This document shows positions 1 to 7,284 of a DNA stretch of 14,651 nt, in pieces. How positions within the stretch are numbered: the first letter of the stretch is position 1; every line of letters starts with the position of its first letter. The notes below the pieces were generated by a model, which did not search any database, was not told the DNA's origin, and was given only the letters and a program-made list of their open reading frames with translations. Both the position numbers and the translations under genes were made by a program. The DNA comes from Bacteroidota bacterium. Its GTDB lineage: Bacteria > Bacteroidota > Bacteroidia > Bacteroidales > Prolixibacteraceae. The stretch is from contig JAEWME010000032.1 of assembly GCA_023393265.1 (NCBI GenBank), positions 1 through 14,651 of the forward strand, written 5' to 3'.

Positions 1-349
1 CCACACAACCGCGGCAAATATTGGTCACTATGTAGTTGACCTTCACACATGAAGTACACGCCTCATCAACAACCGTCAGCACTTTCTTCGAAGTTTCCTT
101 TCGATCGATGGCAATCCTGGCAAATTCCGAAAGCGGCGTCAACTCATCGTCCTCCTCTTCGATGCCCAGGCCCAAAATCGGCATCAATTTGTAGCGAACC
201 ACTGCCCGCTCTTTGTAAATGCAACAACGACGTTGCGCCGGAATATCGCGGGGCGAAATTTCCAGCGGAATGCGGTCAATTCCTTCAATTAATCGATTTT
301 CATTAAATAGCCTGACAACCTTTCGAACCAGTTGCTGACGAATAATCAT
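1..349 (-). CDS. [FeFe] hydrogenase, group B-like, N-terminal part (3' end beyond the window)
   Basis: The gene reads leftward from the ATG at 349-347 and runs off the left edge, so only 116 N-terminal residues are visible. The visible part carries an IDRIPLEISPRD segment, an RRCCIYKERAVVRYK segment, the acidic stretch EEEDDELTPLSE, and then a cysteine cluster in which C98, C101, C112 and C115 follow LTVVDEA (CTSC ... NICRGC). From memory this order matches the N-terminus of monomeric group B [FeFe] hydrogenases, whose accessory [4Fe-4S] domain precedes the H-cluster domain. Such enzymes interconvert protons and H2, probably with ferredoxin, in the cytoplasm of fermenters. The catalytic H-cluster motifs lie outside the window and cannot be checked. 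A match to the Bacteroidota -7 promoter box sits about 40 bases upstream. The family assignment is good; catalytic competence is unproven. Confidence 0.82.
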   Translation of the reverse strand, partial: MIIRQQLVRKVVRLFNENRLIEGIDRIPLEISPRDIPAQRRCCIYKERAVVRYKLMPILGLGIEEEDDELTPLSEFARIAIDRKETSKKVLTVVDEACTSCVKVNYIVTNICRGCV

Positions 350-390
350 GGTGTTGTTTAAGTATGCCATCCTTCAAAATGTTTCGGGAG

Positions 391-398
391 CAAAGATA
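391..398 (-). promoter_or_regulatory. Candidate Bacteroidota -7 promoter box for the hydrogenase gene
   Basis: On the minus strand this reads TATCTTTG, an exact match to the TAnnTTTG -7 consensus of the Bacteroidota housekeeping sigma factor. It lies about 42 bases before the hydrogenase ATG, which gives a short leader. A T-rich stretch (TCGTTTTCG, near 419-427) lies at about the -33 distance but is not a clean TTTG. Confidence 0.5.
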
Positions 399-867
399 GA
401 CAGCCGGATTCAGTTGGGCGAAAACGACCTGTCCATTTCAGTTAAATTTAATTTTCTCTTGAATTTAAGCTTAAAATTTCTGGATAAAAGAACTATCGGA
501 TACGATTTTAAGATCAAAAACAAAAAAAATCAATCGAAAAACGATCAATAAACGAAAACGGTATTTCAGATTAAAAAATCGTGATCTCGCCCAATCCGGT
601 TATGAAGTATCATTTTAAAAAGAGAATTTAGAGGTGTAATCTTTTTTAAAATCAAATACTATTAAACAAATCCTGAAAATTAAAGCACCTTTTAGCTAAT
701 AAATAGAAAACAGACCTTTTTCAGAAAAATTTACTCACTTTTAAAATATTCGAAAACCCCAGCCGTCTACCCGTTTGTAAACAATGTTCACTGGTTCGGG
801 TACAGCAATTCGGTTAACAGGCTTGCGTGACTGAACTAAAAATCAAATCGTTCGAACGGAAAACAAT
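399..867. other. AT-rich intergenic region with no supported gene
   Basis: This stretch between the divergent hydrogenase and ECF sigma genes is strongly AT-rich and its only forward reading frame (348-551) looks spurious. It should hold both divergent promoters. A candidate -7 box for the hydrogenase lies just to its left. An imperfect 15-base dyad, GTAAACAATGTTCAC, lies at 777-791. No clear TAnnTTTG box was found for the forward sigma gene, and no RNA gene was recognised. Confidence 0.6.
777..791. promoter_or_regulatory. Imperfect dyad, possible operator upstream of the ECF sigma gene
   Basis: GTAAACAATGTTCAC has two 7-base half-sites around a single central A, with one mismatched pair. 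It ends 76 bases before the sigma factor ATG. Its shape is that of a dimeric regulator site, but short dyads in AT-rich DNA occur by chance, so this is weak. Confidence 0.2.
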
Positions 868-1494
868 ATGACAGCAATTGGGGTTTTAGAACGGCCGGTG
901 GTTGAGTCTGAAGCTGACCGGGCAAAAACTATCGTGGCGGAACAACTGAACATACCGGAGATCATTCGAAATTATGGCGACCGACTGCAAGGCTTCATTC
1001 GCAAGCGGGTCAATACCATCGAAGATGCAGAAGACGTCCTCCAGGATGTGTATTATCAGCTTGCCGACGCCGACCGGCTTCTGAAACCGATAGAGCAAAT
1101 GTCGGCATGGCTTTTCACGGTGGCACGAAACCGGATTACCGACATGTACCGAAAGAAAAAGCCCGAACCGTTTCCTGAATTTTCGGATGAAAATGACGAA
1201 GACAATTTTGTAGCCGAACTTCGCAACCTGATTTTCGATAACGGCAGCACGCCCGAAACCGAATATTTACGTTCGCTGGTTTGGACAGAACTGGAAGAGG
1301 CCTTGTCGGAACTTCCCGCAGAACAAAGGCAGGCATTCGAACTGACCGAATTTCAGGGGTTGTCGTTCAAGGAGATTTCGGCACAAACCGGCGTGGCAGT
1401 CAACACATTGATTTCGCGAAAAAGGTATGCCGTTTTGTTCCTGCGCGAAAGGCTTCAGGAACTGTATGATGAGTTAATAATTTTTAAAATGTAA
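868..1494 (+). CDS. ECF-type RNA polymerase sigma factor
   Basis: A 208-residue alternative sigma factor that directs core RNA polymerase to a dedicated promoter set. The region 2 helices are visible at about residues 36-98: EDAEDVLQDVYYQLAD (region 2.2, core binding) and MSAWLFTVARNRITDMYRKKK (regions 2.3-2.4, -10 recognition). A long acidic linker of about 35 residues (PEFSDENDEDN) leads to sigma-4 at about 137-200, with LSELPAEQRQAFELTEFQGLSFKEIS and the recognition helix near VAVNTLISRKRYAV. The N-terminus is about 30 residues longer than usual. The ATG follows an A-rich leader (GGAAAACAAT), normal for Bacteroidota. The next gene begins 7 bases after the stop and encodes a small membrane protein that is a candidate partner or anti-sigma factor. 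The regulon and inducing signal are unknown. Confidence 0.92.
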   Translation: MTAIGVLERPVVESEADRAKTIVAEQLNIPEIIRNYGDRLQGFIRKRVNTIEDAEDVLQDVYYQLADADRLLKPIEQMSAWLFTVARNRITDMYRKKKPEPFPEFSDENDEDNFVAELRNLIFDNGSTPETEYLRSLVWTELEEALSELPAEQRQAFELTEFQGLSFKEISAQTGVAVNTLISRKRYAVLFLRERLQELYDELIIFKM

Positions 1495-1501
1495 TACGAC
1501 G

Positions 1502-1843
1502 ATGAGAACTTTCCTCAGAAAACACAAGTATTTATTTGTTCCGATTGGCATCGGAGCGTTTGCCTTATTTGGCTTCGTTACGATGTGGTTGTGGAACTCG
1601 CTGATGCCGGCGATTTTTCACCTGCCCGAAATCAATTTCTGGCAAACCATCGGACTGATGATCCTTTCACGCCTGATTTTGGGAATGGGATATCATGGAC
1701 CAAAGAATTACCATTACCAAAACAAAATGCAGGAGAAATGGTCGAAAATGTCTCCTGAAGAACGCGAACAGTTTCGCGAACACCTCAGGCTGCACCGTCC
1801 GCCATGGATGAGCTGTTACGAGAAACCTAAAAAGGAAGAATAA
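1502..1843 (+). CDS. Small two-helix membrane protein, candidate partner or anti-sigma factor of the upstream ECF sigma
   Basis: A 113-residue protein of no family I can name. A basic N-terminus (MRTFLRKHK) leads into a hydrophobic helix at about 10-32 and a second at about 46-63. The remaining 50 residues are charged and probably cytoplasmic by the positive-inside rule: HGPKNYHYQNKMQEKW, then KMSPEEREQFREHL and RLHRPPWMSCYEKPKKEE. The tail helix with MSPEER, followed by a His/Cys-containing end, could contact the sigma factor or a metal; this is inference only. It lies 7 bases after the sigma gene and both are closed by one terminator, so they form a unit. The usual zinc-binding anti-sigma HxxxCxxC motif is absent. 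An alternative is a membrane target of the sigma factor rather than its inhibitor. Confidence 0.72.
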   Translation: MRTFLRKHKYLFVPIGIGAFALFGFVTMWLWNSLMPAIFHLPEINFWQTIGLMILSRLILGMGYHGPKNYHYQNKMQEKWSKMSPEEREQFREHLRLHRPPWMSCYEKPKKEE

Positions 1844-1938
1844 AACGAAAACTGGCACAGGATTTGGAACCGGTTTTCGAGCAAACCAAATTAGCAATTT
1901 GTAATTAAGATTACTCAAATGTTCAGCAATGAACTCTA

Positions 1939-1966
1939 AAATGGCCCCGGTTTTCCGGGGTCATTT
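1939..1966 (+). terminator. Hairpin terminator after the ECF sigma / small membrane protein unit
   Basis: A 12-base-pair stem (arms 1939-1950 and 1955-1966) with a GC-rich core CCCCGG/CCGGGG, one G-T pair and a TTTT loop. The 3' arm ends in CATTT and is followed by a mixed TACTT stretch. The A-T ends of the stem make it plausible in both directions. Confidence 0.75.
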
Positions 1967-2105
1967 ACTTCCAACGCTTCCAAAACAGATATTCCAATTC
2001 ATTTTCAGCCACTTTTCAAATTAACCTGGTTTTATTATCCGGTACCTTCAATCTAAACTCTTTTGGTGTTTCTTTGTCATTATTATTTTCATCTCAAAAA
2101 TCAAA

Positions 2106-3854
2106 ATGAATTCATCCAGAAATCAGAATACTTCTGACAAAAACCGAAAGCCAGGTGTTTTCAGCTTACTGAAACCTTACGCAGGCATGGTTACTTTTCT
2201 TATAATCTTTGCATTGCTCAGCAACGGAGTCAACCTGATTTTACCCAAAATTATTTCGCGCGGAATCGACTCTTTTTCTGCCGGAAACTTCGATTTAAAA
2301 ACGGTAGTGGTTGAGTTCCTGATTGCGTCGCTGGTTATTTTCGTGTTCACTTATCTGCAAAGCATTGTTCAAACTTATGCTTCTGAAAAAGTGGCCCGCG
2401 ATGTGCGGACGAGGCTTTCCGACAAAATATCAAATCAAAGTTATGCCTACATCCTGAAAGCAAACCCGTCGAAACTGCTGACGAACCTCACTTCCGACAT
2501 CGATTCAATCAAAATGTTCGTGTCAATGGCCGTCGTTTCGATTTTCTCGTCAATCTTCATGATTATTGGCACCTGCATCCTCCTCGTAACCATCAATTAC
2601 AAACTTGCAATCCCGATTATACTAACCATCCCGATTATCGGCGGCACTTTTTTTATTGTACTCCGGAAAGTGCGGGTACTTTTCAAACGCAGCCGCGAAG
2701 TAATCGACTGGCTCAACAAAGTGATCAACGAAAGTATTCTTGGGTCGGCCATTATCCGTGTGCTCAATTCGCAACAGCACGAATATCACAAGTTCATGGA
2801 GGCCAACGCCAATGCCCGCGACCTCGGACTTTCTATTTTGCGTTTGTTTGCAGCGCTCATTCCGGTGGTAACTTTCACCGCCAATCTCGGAATGCTTGTA
2901 ATTCTGTTATTGGGAGGTCATTTCGTTATTACCGGAAATATGTCGCTTGGCGATCTGGCAGCTTTCAACAGCTATTTGGCGCTCCTTATTTTCCCAATCC
3001 TGATGATCGGGTTTATGAGCAACATCATTGCGCAGGCAACAGCCTCTTATAACCGAATCAATGAAGTGCTCGAAACTCCCGATCCTGAAGAAAAAGGGAC
3101 CCTCCAAACAAGGATGAGAGGAAACATCGAATTGCGGAATATTTTCCTGTCGTACGATAAAAAACCAATTCTGAAAGACATTTCATTCGGGGTGAAAGGA
3201 AAAAGCAAAACTGCCATTATCGGCCCAACGGCTGCCGGGAAAAGCCAGTTACTGAATTTGCTTACCGGGTTGACTAAACCTGATTCAGGAGAAATATTGT
3301 TCGACGGCGAAAACATTGATGCTTACAACAAAGAAGCATTTCACAGTCAGATTGCATTTGTATTGCAAGACAGCGTCATTTTTAACATGAGCCTGCGCGA
3401 GAACATCGCGTTCAGCAGTAAAGTAACCGACGAAGCACTGGCAAAAGCCATTGAAACTGCCGAACTGAAAGATTTCATCGAATCGCTGCCGGACAAGCTC
3501 GACACGCTGGTTTCCGAACGCGGGACAAGCCTTTCAGGAGGACAAAAACAACGCATTATGCTGGCGCGGGCGCTGGCCATTGAGCCCAAAATTTTGTTGC
3601 TCGATGATTTCACCGCGCGTGTCGACCGAAAAACTGAAACCCGGATTCTCGAAAATCTGGGGAAGAATTATCCGGCGCTAACACTGATTTCGATAACGCA
3701 AAAAGTGGCGTCGGTGAAGCATTTCGAGCAAATTGTCCTGTTGATGGAAGGCGAAGTGATTGCCAAGGGAACCCACAGCGAGCTGCTCGATTCGAGTATG
3801 GAGTATGTTCAGATTTACAATTCACAAAGAAGCACCAGCCACTATGAACTATAA
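2106..3854 (+). CDS. ABC exporter half-transporter, degenerate-site subunit
   Basis: A 582-residue half-transporter: transmembrane domain at about 26-315, then a nucleotide-binding domain (NBD) at about 341-575. The NBD shows Walker A GPTAAGKS (373-380), Q-loop Q421, an intact signature LSGGQ (476-480) and Walker B ILLLD (496-500). The catalytic glutamate after Walker B is replaced by Asp (D501) and the switch histidine by Gln (Q532, ITQK). These are the substitutions known in the degenerate-site subunit of heterodimeric exporters such as TM287 of TM287/288 and BmrC of BmrCD. This chain would supply an intact signature to its partner's site and bind ATP without hydrolysing it efficiently. The partner gene follows with an 11-base overlap. 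Substrate is not readable; such pumps export lipophilic drugs or lipids. No clean promoter box was found upstream. Confidence 0.93.
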   Translation: MNSSRNQNTSDKNRKPGVFSLLKPYAGMVTFLIIFALLSNGVNLILPKIISRGIDSFSAGNFDLKTVVVEFLIASLVIFVFTYLQSIVQTYASEKVARDVRTRLSDKISNQSYAYILKANPSKLLTNLTSDIDSIKMFVSMAVVSIFSSIFMIIGTCILLVTINYKLAIPIILTIPIIGGTFFIVLRKVRVLFKRSREVIDWLNKVINESILGSAIIRVLNSQQHEYHKFMEANANARDLGLSILRLFAALIPVVTFTANLGMLVILLLGGHFVITGNMSLGDLAAFNSYLALLIFPILMIGFMSNIIAQATASYNRINEVLETPDPEEKGTLQTRMRGNIELRNIFLSYDKKPILKDISFGVKGKSKTAIIGPTAAGKSQLLNLLTGLTKPDSGEILFDGENIDAYNKEAFHSQIAFVLQDSVIFNMSLRENIAFSSKVTDEALAKAIETAELKDFIESLPDKLDTLVSERGTSLSGGQKQRIMLARALAIEPKILLLDDFTARVDRKTETRILENLGKNYPALTLISITQKVASVKHFEQIVLLMEGEVIAKGTHSELLDSSMEYVQIYNSQRSTSHYEL

Positions 3855-5601
3855 TCTCAACGAGGAACAAACCGAGCAGAAAAAAACGACGCTGGCGGCT
3901 GTTGGCAAGTTACTTGGACTCATCAGAGAAGAAAGACGGAGTATTTTGCTGGCAATGATCGTAATCATGATCAATGCCGGGCTCAACCTGCTGGGGCCAT
4001 ACCTCATCGGTCATACTATTGATACTTATATTCAGAATAAACAATATCACGGACTGGTCGTTTTCTCGTCGTTTCTGCTGGCCATGTATGCTATCGCACT
4101 GGCGACTAACTATCTGCAGATAAAAATGATGGGTGGCGTCGGTCAGCGCATGTTGTACAGTCTTCGAAATGCTGTTTTCAATAAACTTCAGGAATTACCG
4201 GTAGACTTTTTCAACCAGAACAAAACCGGCGACCTCATTTCGCGCATCAACAACGATACCGACAAACTGAACCAGTTTTTCTCGCAATCGCTGATGCAGT
4301 TTATAGGAAGCATTTTCACCATGATTGGCGCCGGAATTTTCCTGATAAGCATCAATCCTGAATTGGGGGCTGCGGCTTTGGTACCGGCACTGATTGTCTG
4401 GATTTTTACCAAAGCTGTTTCGCCATGGGTAAAAAAACGCAATGCTGTCAACCTAAAAAGTGTCGGCGATTTAAGTGGCGAAGTTCAGGAAAGCCTTAAT
4501 AATTTCAAGGTAATCATTGCTTTTAACCGGCGTGATTATTTCCGCCAGCGATTCAACGAAGCCAACCAGAAAACATATTTAACCTCAGTCAGCGCCGGGC
4601 CGGCCAATAATATTTTCCTGCCGGTTTATGGTTTTTCGGCCAACATCGGCCAACTAATCGTGCTTTCATTCGGTATTTACCTCATTATCTCCGGAAGTTT
4701 CACGATCGGTCTCCTGATTAGTTTCCTGGCATACATTAACAGCTTTTACCACCCGATGCGGCAACTCGCAGGCATGTGGGCCAGTTTCCAGGTTGCAATG
4801 GCCGGATGGGACAGAATCTCGAAGATTTTATCACTTGAAAATAACTTACCTGTCAAACAGGATCATTGTACCGACCATTCAGGCGCTTATTTGTCGTTTC
4901 ACAACGTTTCATTCACCTATCCCAGCGGAAAAGAAGTGCTGCATCATGTTAATTTCAACCTGCAGCGGGGTAAAACTTATGCTTTTGTAGGGCCAACCGG
5001 AGGCGGTAAAACAACAACGGCTTCGCTCATTGCCAGGCTTTACGATGCCACCAAGGGTATCGTCTTTCTGGATGGAAAGGACATTCGAAACTATACGCCG
5101 GAAGAACGCACGAAGAAAATAGGTTTTATCCTTCAGGAACCGTTTCTTTTCTCCGGAACGGTACGCGACAACATTCTATATGGAAATCCTGAATTCAAAA
5201 AACTGAGCAACGACGAGCTGGAACTGGTTATCAGAAAAGCCGGACTGGAAAGCCTGCTGGAACGCTTCGACGAAGGTCTTGAAACCAAAGTACAAACACT
5301 TGGAGATGGCATCAGCCTGGGACAGAAGCAACTAATTGCCTTTATGCGAGCTGTTTTGCGCGAACCAGAATTGCTCATTCTCGACGAAGCCACCGCCAAC
5401 ATCGACACGGTGACTGAGCAACTTCTGGAAAATATTTTGCAGAAACTGCCAGCCTCAACAACGCGGGTAATTATTGCCCACCGCCTGAACACCATCGAAA
5501 ATGCCGACGAAATCTATTTTGTAAATACCGGCGAAGTCATTCGGGCAGGTTCTCTGCAAGATGCCGTCAACATGCTGAAACAAGGGAAAATGGAGAGCTA
5601 G
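3844..5601 (+). CDS. ABC exporter half-transporter, catalytic-site subunit
   Basis: The partner subunit, 585 residues from the ATG at 3844, which overlaps the preceding stop by 11 bases and implies translational coupling. An in-frame ATG at 3760 would add 28 residues lying over the upstream coding region and was not chosen. The transmembrane domain spans about 34-325 and the NBD about 350-580. Walker A is GPTGGGKT (383-390), Q-loop Q431, Walker B LLILD (510-514) with the catalytic E515 present, and switch H546 (IIAHRL). The signature is degenerate: ISLGQ (490-494) in place of LSGGQ. So this chain has the working Walker motifs but a poor signature, exactly complementary to the other subunit. 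Known heterodimeric exporters have the same arrangement (TM288 also has an altered signature). The active complex is inferred to be a 1:1 heterodimer in the inner membrane. Confidence 0.94.
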   Translation: MNYNLNEEQTEQKKTTLAAVGKLLGLIREERRSILLAMIVIMINAGLNLLGPYLIGHTIDTYIQNKQYHGLVVFSSFLLAMYAIALATNYLQIKMMGGVGQRMLYSLRNAVFNKLQELPVDFFNQNKTGDLISRINNDTDKLNQFFSQSLMQFIGSIFTMIGAGIFLISINPELGAAALVPALIVWIFTKAVSPWVKKRNAVNLKSVGDLSGEVQESLNNFKVIIAFNRRDYFRQRFNEANQKTYLTSVSAGPANNIFLPVYGFSANIGQLIVLSFGIYLIISGSFTIGLLISFLAYINSFYHPMRQLAGMWASFQVAMAGWDRISKILSLENNLPVKQDHCTDHSGAYLSFHNVSFTYPSGKEVLHHVNFNLQRGKTYAFVGPTGGGKTTTASLIARLYDATKGIVFLDGKDIRNYTPEERTKKIGFILQEPFLFSGTVRDNILYGNPEFKKLSNDELELVIRKAGLESLLERFDEGLETKVQTLGDGISLGQKQLIAFMRAVLREPELLILDEATANIDTVTEQLLENILQKLPASTTRVIIAHRLNTIENADEIYFVNTGEVIRAGSLQDAVNMLKQGKMES

Positions 5602-5618
5602 CAGGTTCAACAAAACAA

Positions 5619-5651
5619 ACTCAGGGCGTGACTTCGAGTCACACCCTGAGT
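5619..5651. terminator. Bidirectional hairpin terminator between convergent genes
   Basis: A 15-base stem (arms 5619-5633 and 5637-5651, ACTCAGGG...CCCTGAGT) with one C-A mismatch and a TCG loop. It lies between the ABC exporter stop at 5601 and the GH125 stop at 5678, so it can end both convergent transcripts. No long T-tract follows on either strand. Confidence 0.75.
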
Positions 5652-5677
5652 AAAGTTAGCTATTGAAAATGTTATTG

Positions 5678-7114
5678 TTACGCTTTCAGCAAGTGCGGGC
5701 GTTCGTGGTAAACCTTCAGAATTAACTCACCAAACAAGGTATTCGCCCAGGCAAACCATTTGCGCGAAAATTTGCTGGCATCATCTTTATGGAACGACTC
5801 GTGCATGAATCCGGTTCCGGCGTGGGTTTTCACCAGCATGTCGATGCAATGTTTGATTTCGACATCGTCGATACTGGTAATGGCACGCAAAATAATACTC
5901 ATCGGCCAGATGGTGTCGGTACCGGTATGTGGTCCGCCAATCCCCTCGCCTGCTTTTCCTTTGTAGAAAAACGGATTATTCTCCGAAAGTACCACTTTGC
6001 GCGTATTCAGGTACAGCGGACTGTTTGGCTCAACGGCGTCCAAATAGGGCAACGACAAAAGCGAAGGCACATTGGCGTCATCCATCAGGTGGAAACTACC
6101 GAATCCGTTCACTTCAAATGCTATGATCTCGCCAAACTGCGGATGCTTAAAAATGCCGCATTCCTGAAGTCCCTTTTTCACCTGTTGCTGCAATTCGCGC
6201 GCTTTGGCAACCAAAGCATCATCTTTCAGTTCCGGAGTTGAGAACATTTCCTGAAGATAACCCAGCACCTCAATGGCGAACATGTTGCTCGGAATCAGGA
6301 ATGGGAATAGTGTGCAATCGTCACTTGGGCGAAAAGTTGAAACGATGAGTCCGCAGGGTTTTACCGGGTATCCGTAGCCGCCCAGCGGAACAGCGTCGGT
6401 TGCCCAGGCTGTTTTTCGCGAAAAACTGTATGGGCCTTTGTCGTACCAGCGCTGCTGCTCGCTGAAAGTTTGCAGCACAAGCGCCATTGCCTCTTTCCAT
6501 TTGGCATCGAACATGCTGGTGTCGCCGGTCAGTTTCCAGTAGCCGTGCGCCAGACGAATCGGGTAACACAAACTATCGATTTCCCATTTGCGTTCGTGAA
6601 TACCGGGCTTCATTTGTGTAAGATCGTCCTTCCACTCGCTTTCCTTGCCAAAATCCTTGTAAAAAGCATTGGCATACGGATCGAGCAAAATACATTTGGT
6701 TTGCCGGTTGATGACACCTTTCACCAGTTCTCCCAGTTTCTGATCGTTTTTCACCAGTGGCAGGTAAGGCCATATTTGAGCCGTGCTGTCGCGCAACCAC
6801 ATGGCATCAATGTCGCCTGTAATAACGTAGGTATCCGGCTTCCCATCGATAATCTCAAAATCAACTGTTGTATCGAGCGTATTGGGGAAACAGTTTTCGA
6901 ACAACCAGCCCAATTCAGGATTGGAAATGGCAGATTTTACTTCGGCGATGGTTTTCTCAACAGCTTCGCTGGTAAAATTGCGTTTACCGGCAGCGGGCCG
7001 CTGGCTCTCGAAAGCAGGCATGAAACCACCTGCAAATACGGTTGTTTTTCCGGCAGCCAGCATTCCGGCTCCGGCTAATGCACTGGTTTTTATAAACATT
7101 CGTCTGTCCGACAT
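5678..7114 (-). CDS. Glycoside hydrolase family 125 exo-alpha-mannosidase, Tat-exported
   Basis: A 478-residue enzyme of GH125, metal-independent exo-acting alpha-1,6-mannosidases. The family hallmark TGDIDAMWLRDSTAQIWPY is at 99-117. Candidate catalytic residues are D266 in RPSDD (general acid) and E439 in MHESFH (general base); their 173-residue spacing equals that of D220/E393 in the Clostridium perfringens enzyme, numbers recalled from memory. The N-terminus DRRMFIKTSALAGAGMLAAG is a twin-arginine signal (RRxFIK plus hydrophobic stretch), so the folded protein goes to the periplasm or is anchored there. It would trim alpha-mannosyl residues from mannans or N-glycans. Unusually, no SusC/SusD pair, GH92 or other glycosidase is adjacent, so it is not in a visible polysaccharide utilisation locus. 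It is transcribed alone, opposite to the ECF operon. Confidence 0.93.
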   Translation of the reverse strand: MSDRRMFIKTSALAGAGMLAAGKTTVFAGGFMPAFESQRPAAGKRNFTSEAVEKTIAEVKSAISNPELGWLFENCFPNTLDTTVDFEIIDGKPDTYVITGDIDAMWLRDSTAQIWPYLPLVKNDQKLGELVKGVINRQTKCILLDPYANAFYKDFGKESEWKDDLTQMKPGIHERKWEIDSLCYPIRLAHGYWKLTGDTSMFDAKWKEAMALVLQTFSEQQRWYDKGPYSFSRKTAWATDAVPLGGYGYPVKPCGLIVSTFRPSDDCTLFPFLIPSNMFAIEVLGYLQEMFSTPELKDDALVAKARELQQQVKKGLQECGIFKHPQFGEIIAFEVNGFGSFHLMDDANVPSLLSLPYLDAVEPNSPLYLNTRKVVLSENNPFFYKGKAGEGIGGPHTGTDTIWPMSIILRAITSIDDVEIKHCIDMLVKTHAGTGFMHESFHKDDASKFSRKWFAWANTLFGELILKVYHERPHLLKA

Positions 7115-7178
7115 GGTACTATCTGTTTTATCGGTTTATATTTGAATCAGGAAGCGCCTTCTGCGGCGTCTACTTTGA

Positions 7179-7212
7179 CAAAAGTACCGAAATTTGCTCC
7201 AGCGGAAACAAT
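7179..7212 (-). promoter_or_regulatory. Candidate promoter of the GH125 gene, with an overlapping dyad
   Basis: On the minus strand, TACTTTTG (7186-7179) matches the -7 consensus TAnnTTTG, and ATTG (7212-7209) lies 22 bases upstream in the -33 position. The start codon is about 65 bases downstream. The -7 box overlaps a small dyad, TACTTT-GACA-AAAGTA (7171-7186), that could be an operator. Confidence 0.55.
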
Positions 7213-7234
7213 CAGTAAAAAAAAGAAACCCGCT

Positions 7235-7261
7235 TTGCAACTGTTATAAAAAACACTTGTC
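7235..7261 (+). promoter_or_regulatory. Candidate ECF-type promoter of the sigma/anti-sigma operon
   Basis: TTGCAACT (7235-7242), a 16-base spacer containing TATAAAAAAC, then GTC (7259-7261). The AAC core at -35 and GTC at -10, spaced 16-17 bases, is the known architecture of many ECF promoters. The same pattern recurs at 9520-9547 in this operon. The GTC ends 23 bases before the TTG start codon, giving a short leader. The autoregulation is inferred. Confidence 0.5.
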
Positions 7262-7284
7262 ACTAAAACTGAAACTAAATTCTT

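Noticed and set aside
49..306. Forward frame of 85 codons at the left edge
   Set aside because: It is antisense to the hydrogenase, whose reverse frame carries clear family motifs.
348..551. Forward reading frame of 67 codons between the hydrogenase and the ECF gene
   Set aside because: AT-rich, low-complexity Lys/Asn/Phe composition; overlaps the hydrogenase start and its candidate promoter; no recognisable domain.
3760..3843. Upstream ATG that would lengthen the second ABC subunit by 28 residues
   Set aside because: The extension lies over the first subunit's coding region and is unlike a half-transporter N-terminus; ATG 3844 gives a normal overlap of 11 bases.
6470..7078. Forward frame of 202 codons
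   Set aside because: Antisense to the GH125 gene, whose reverse frame is well supported; the long open frame reflects codon bias.
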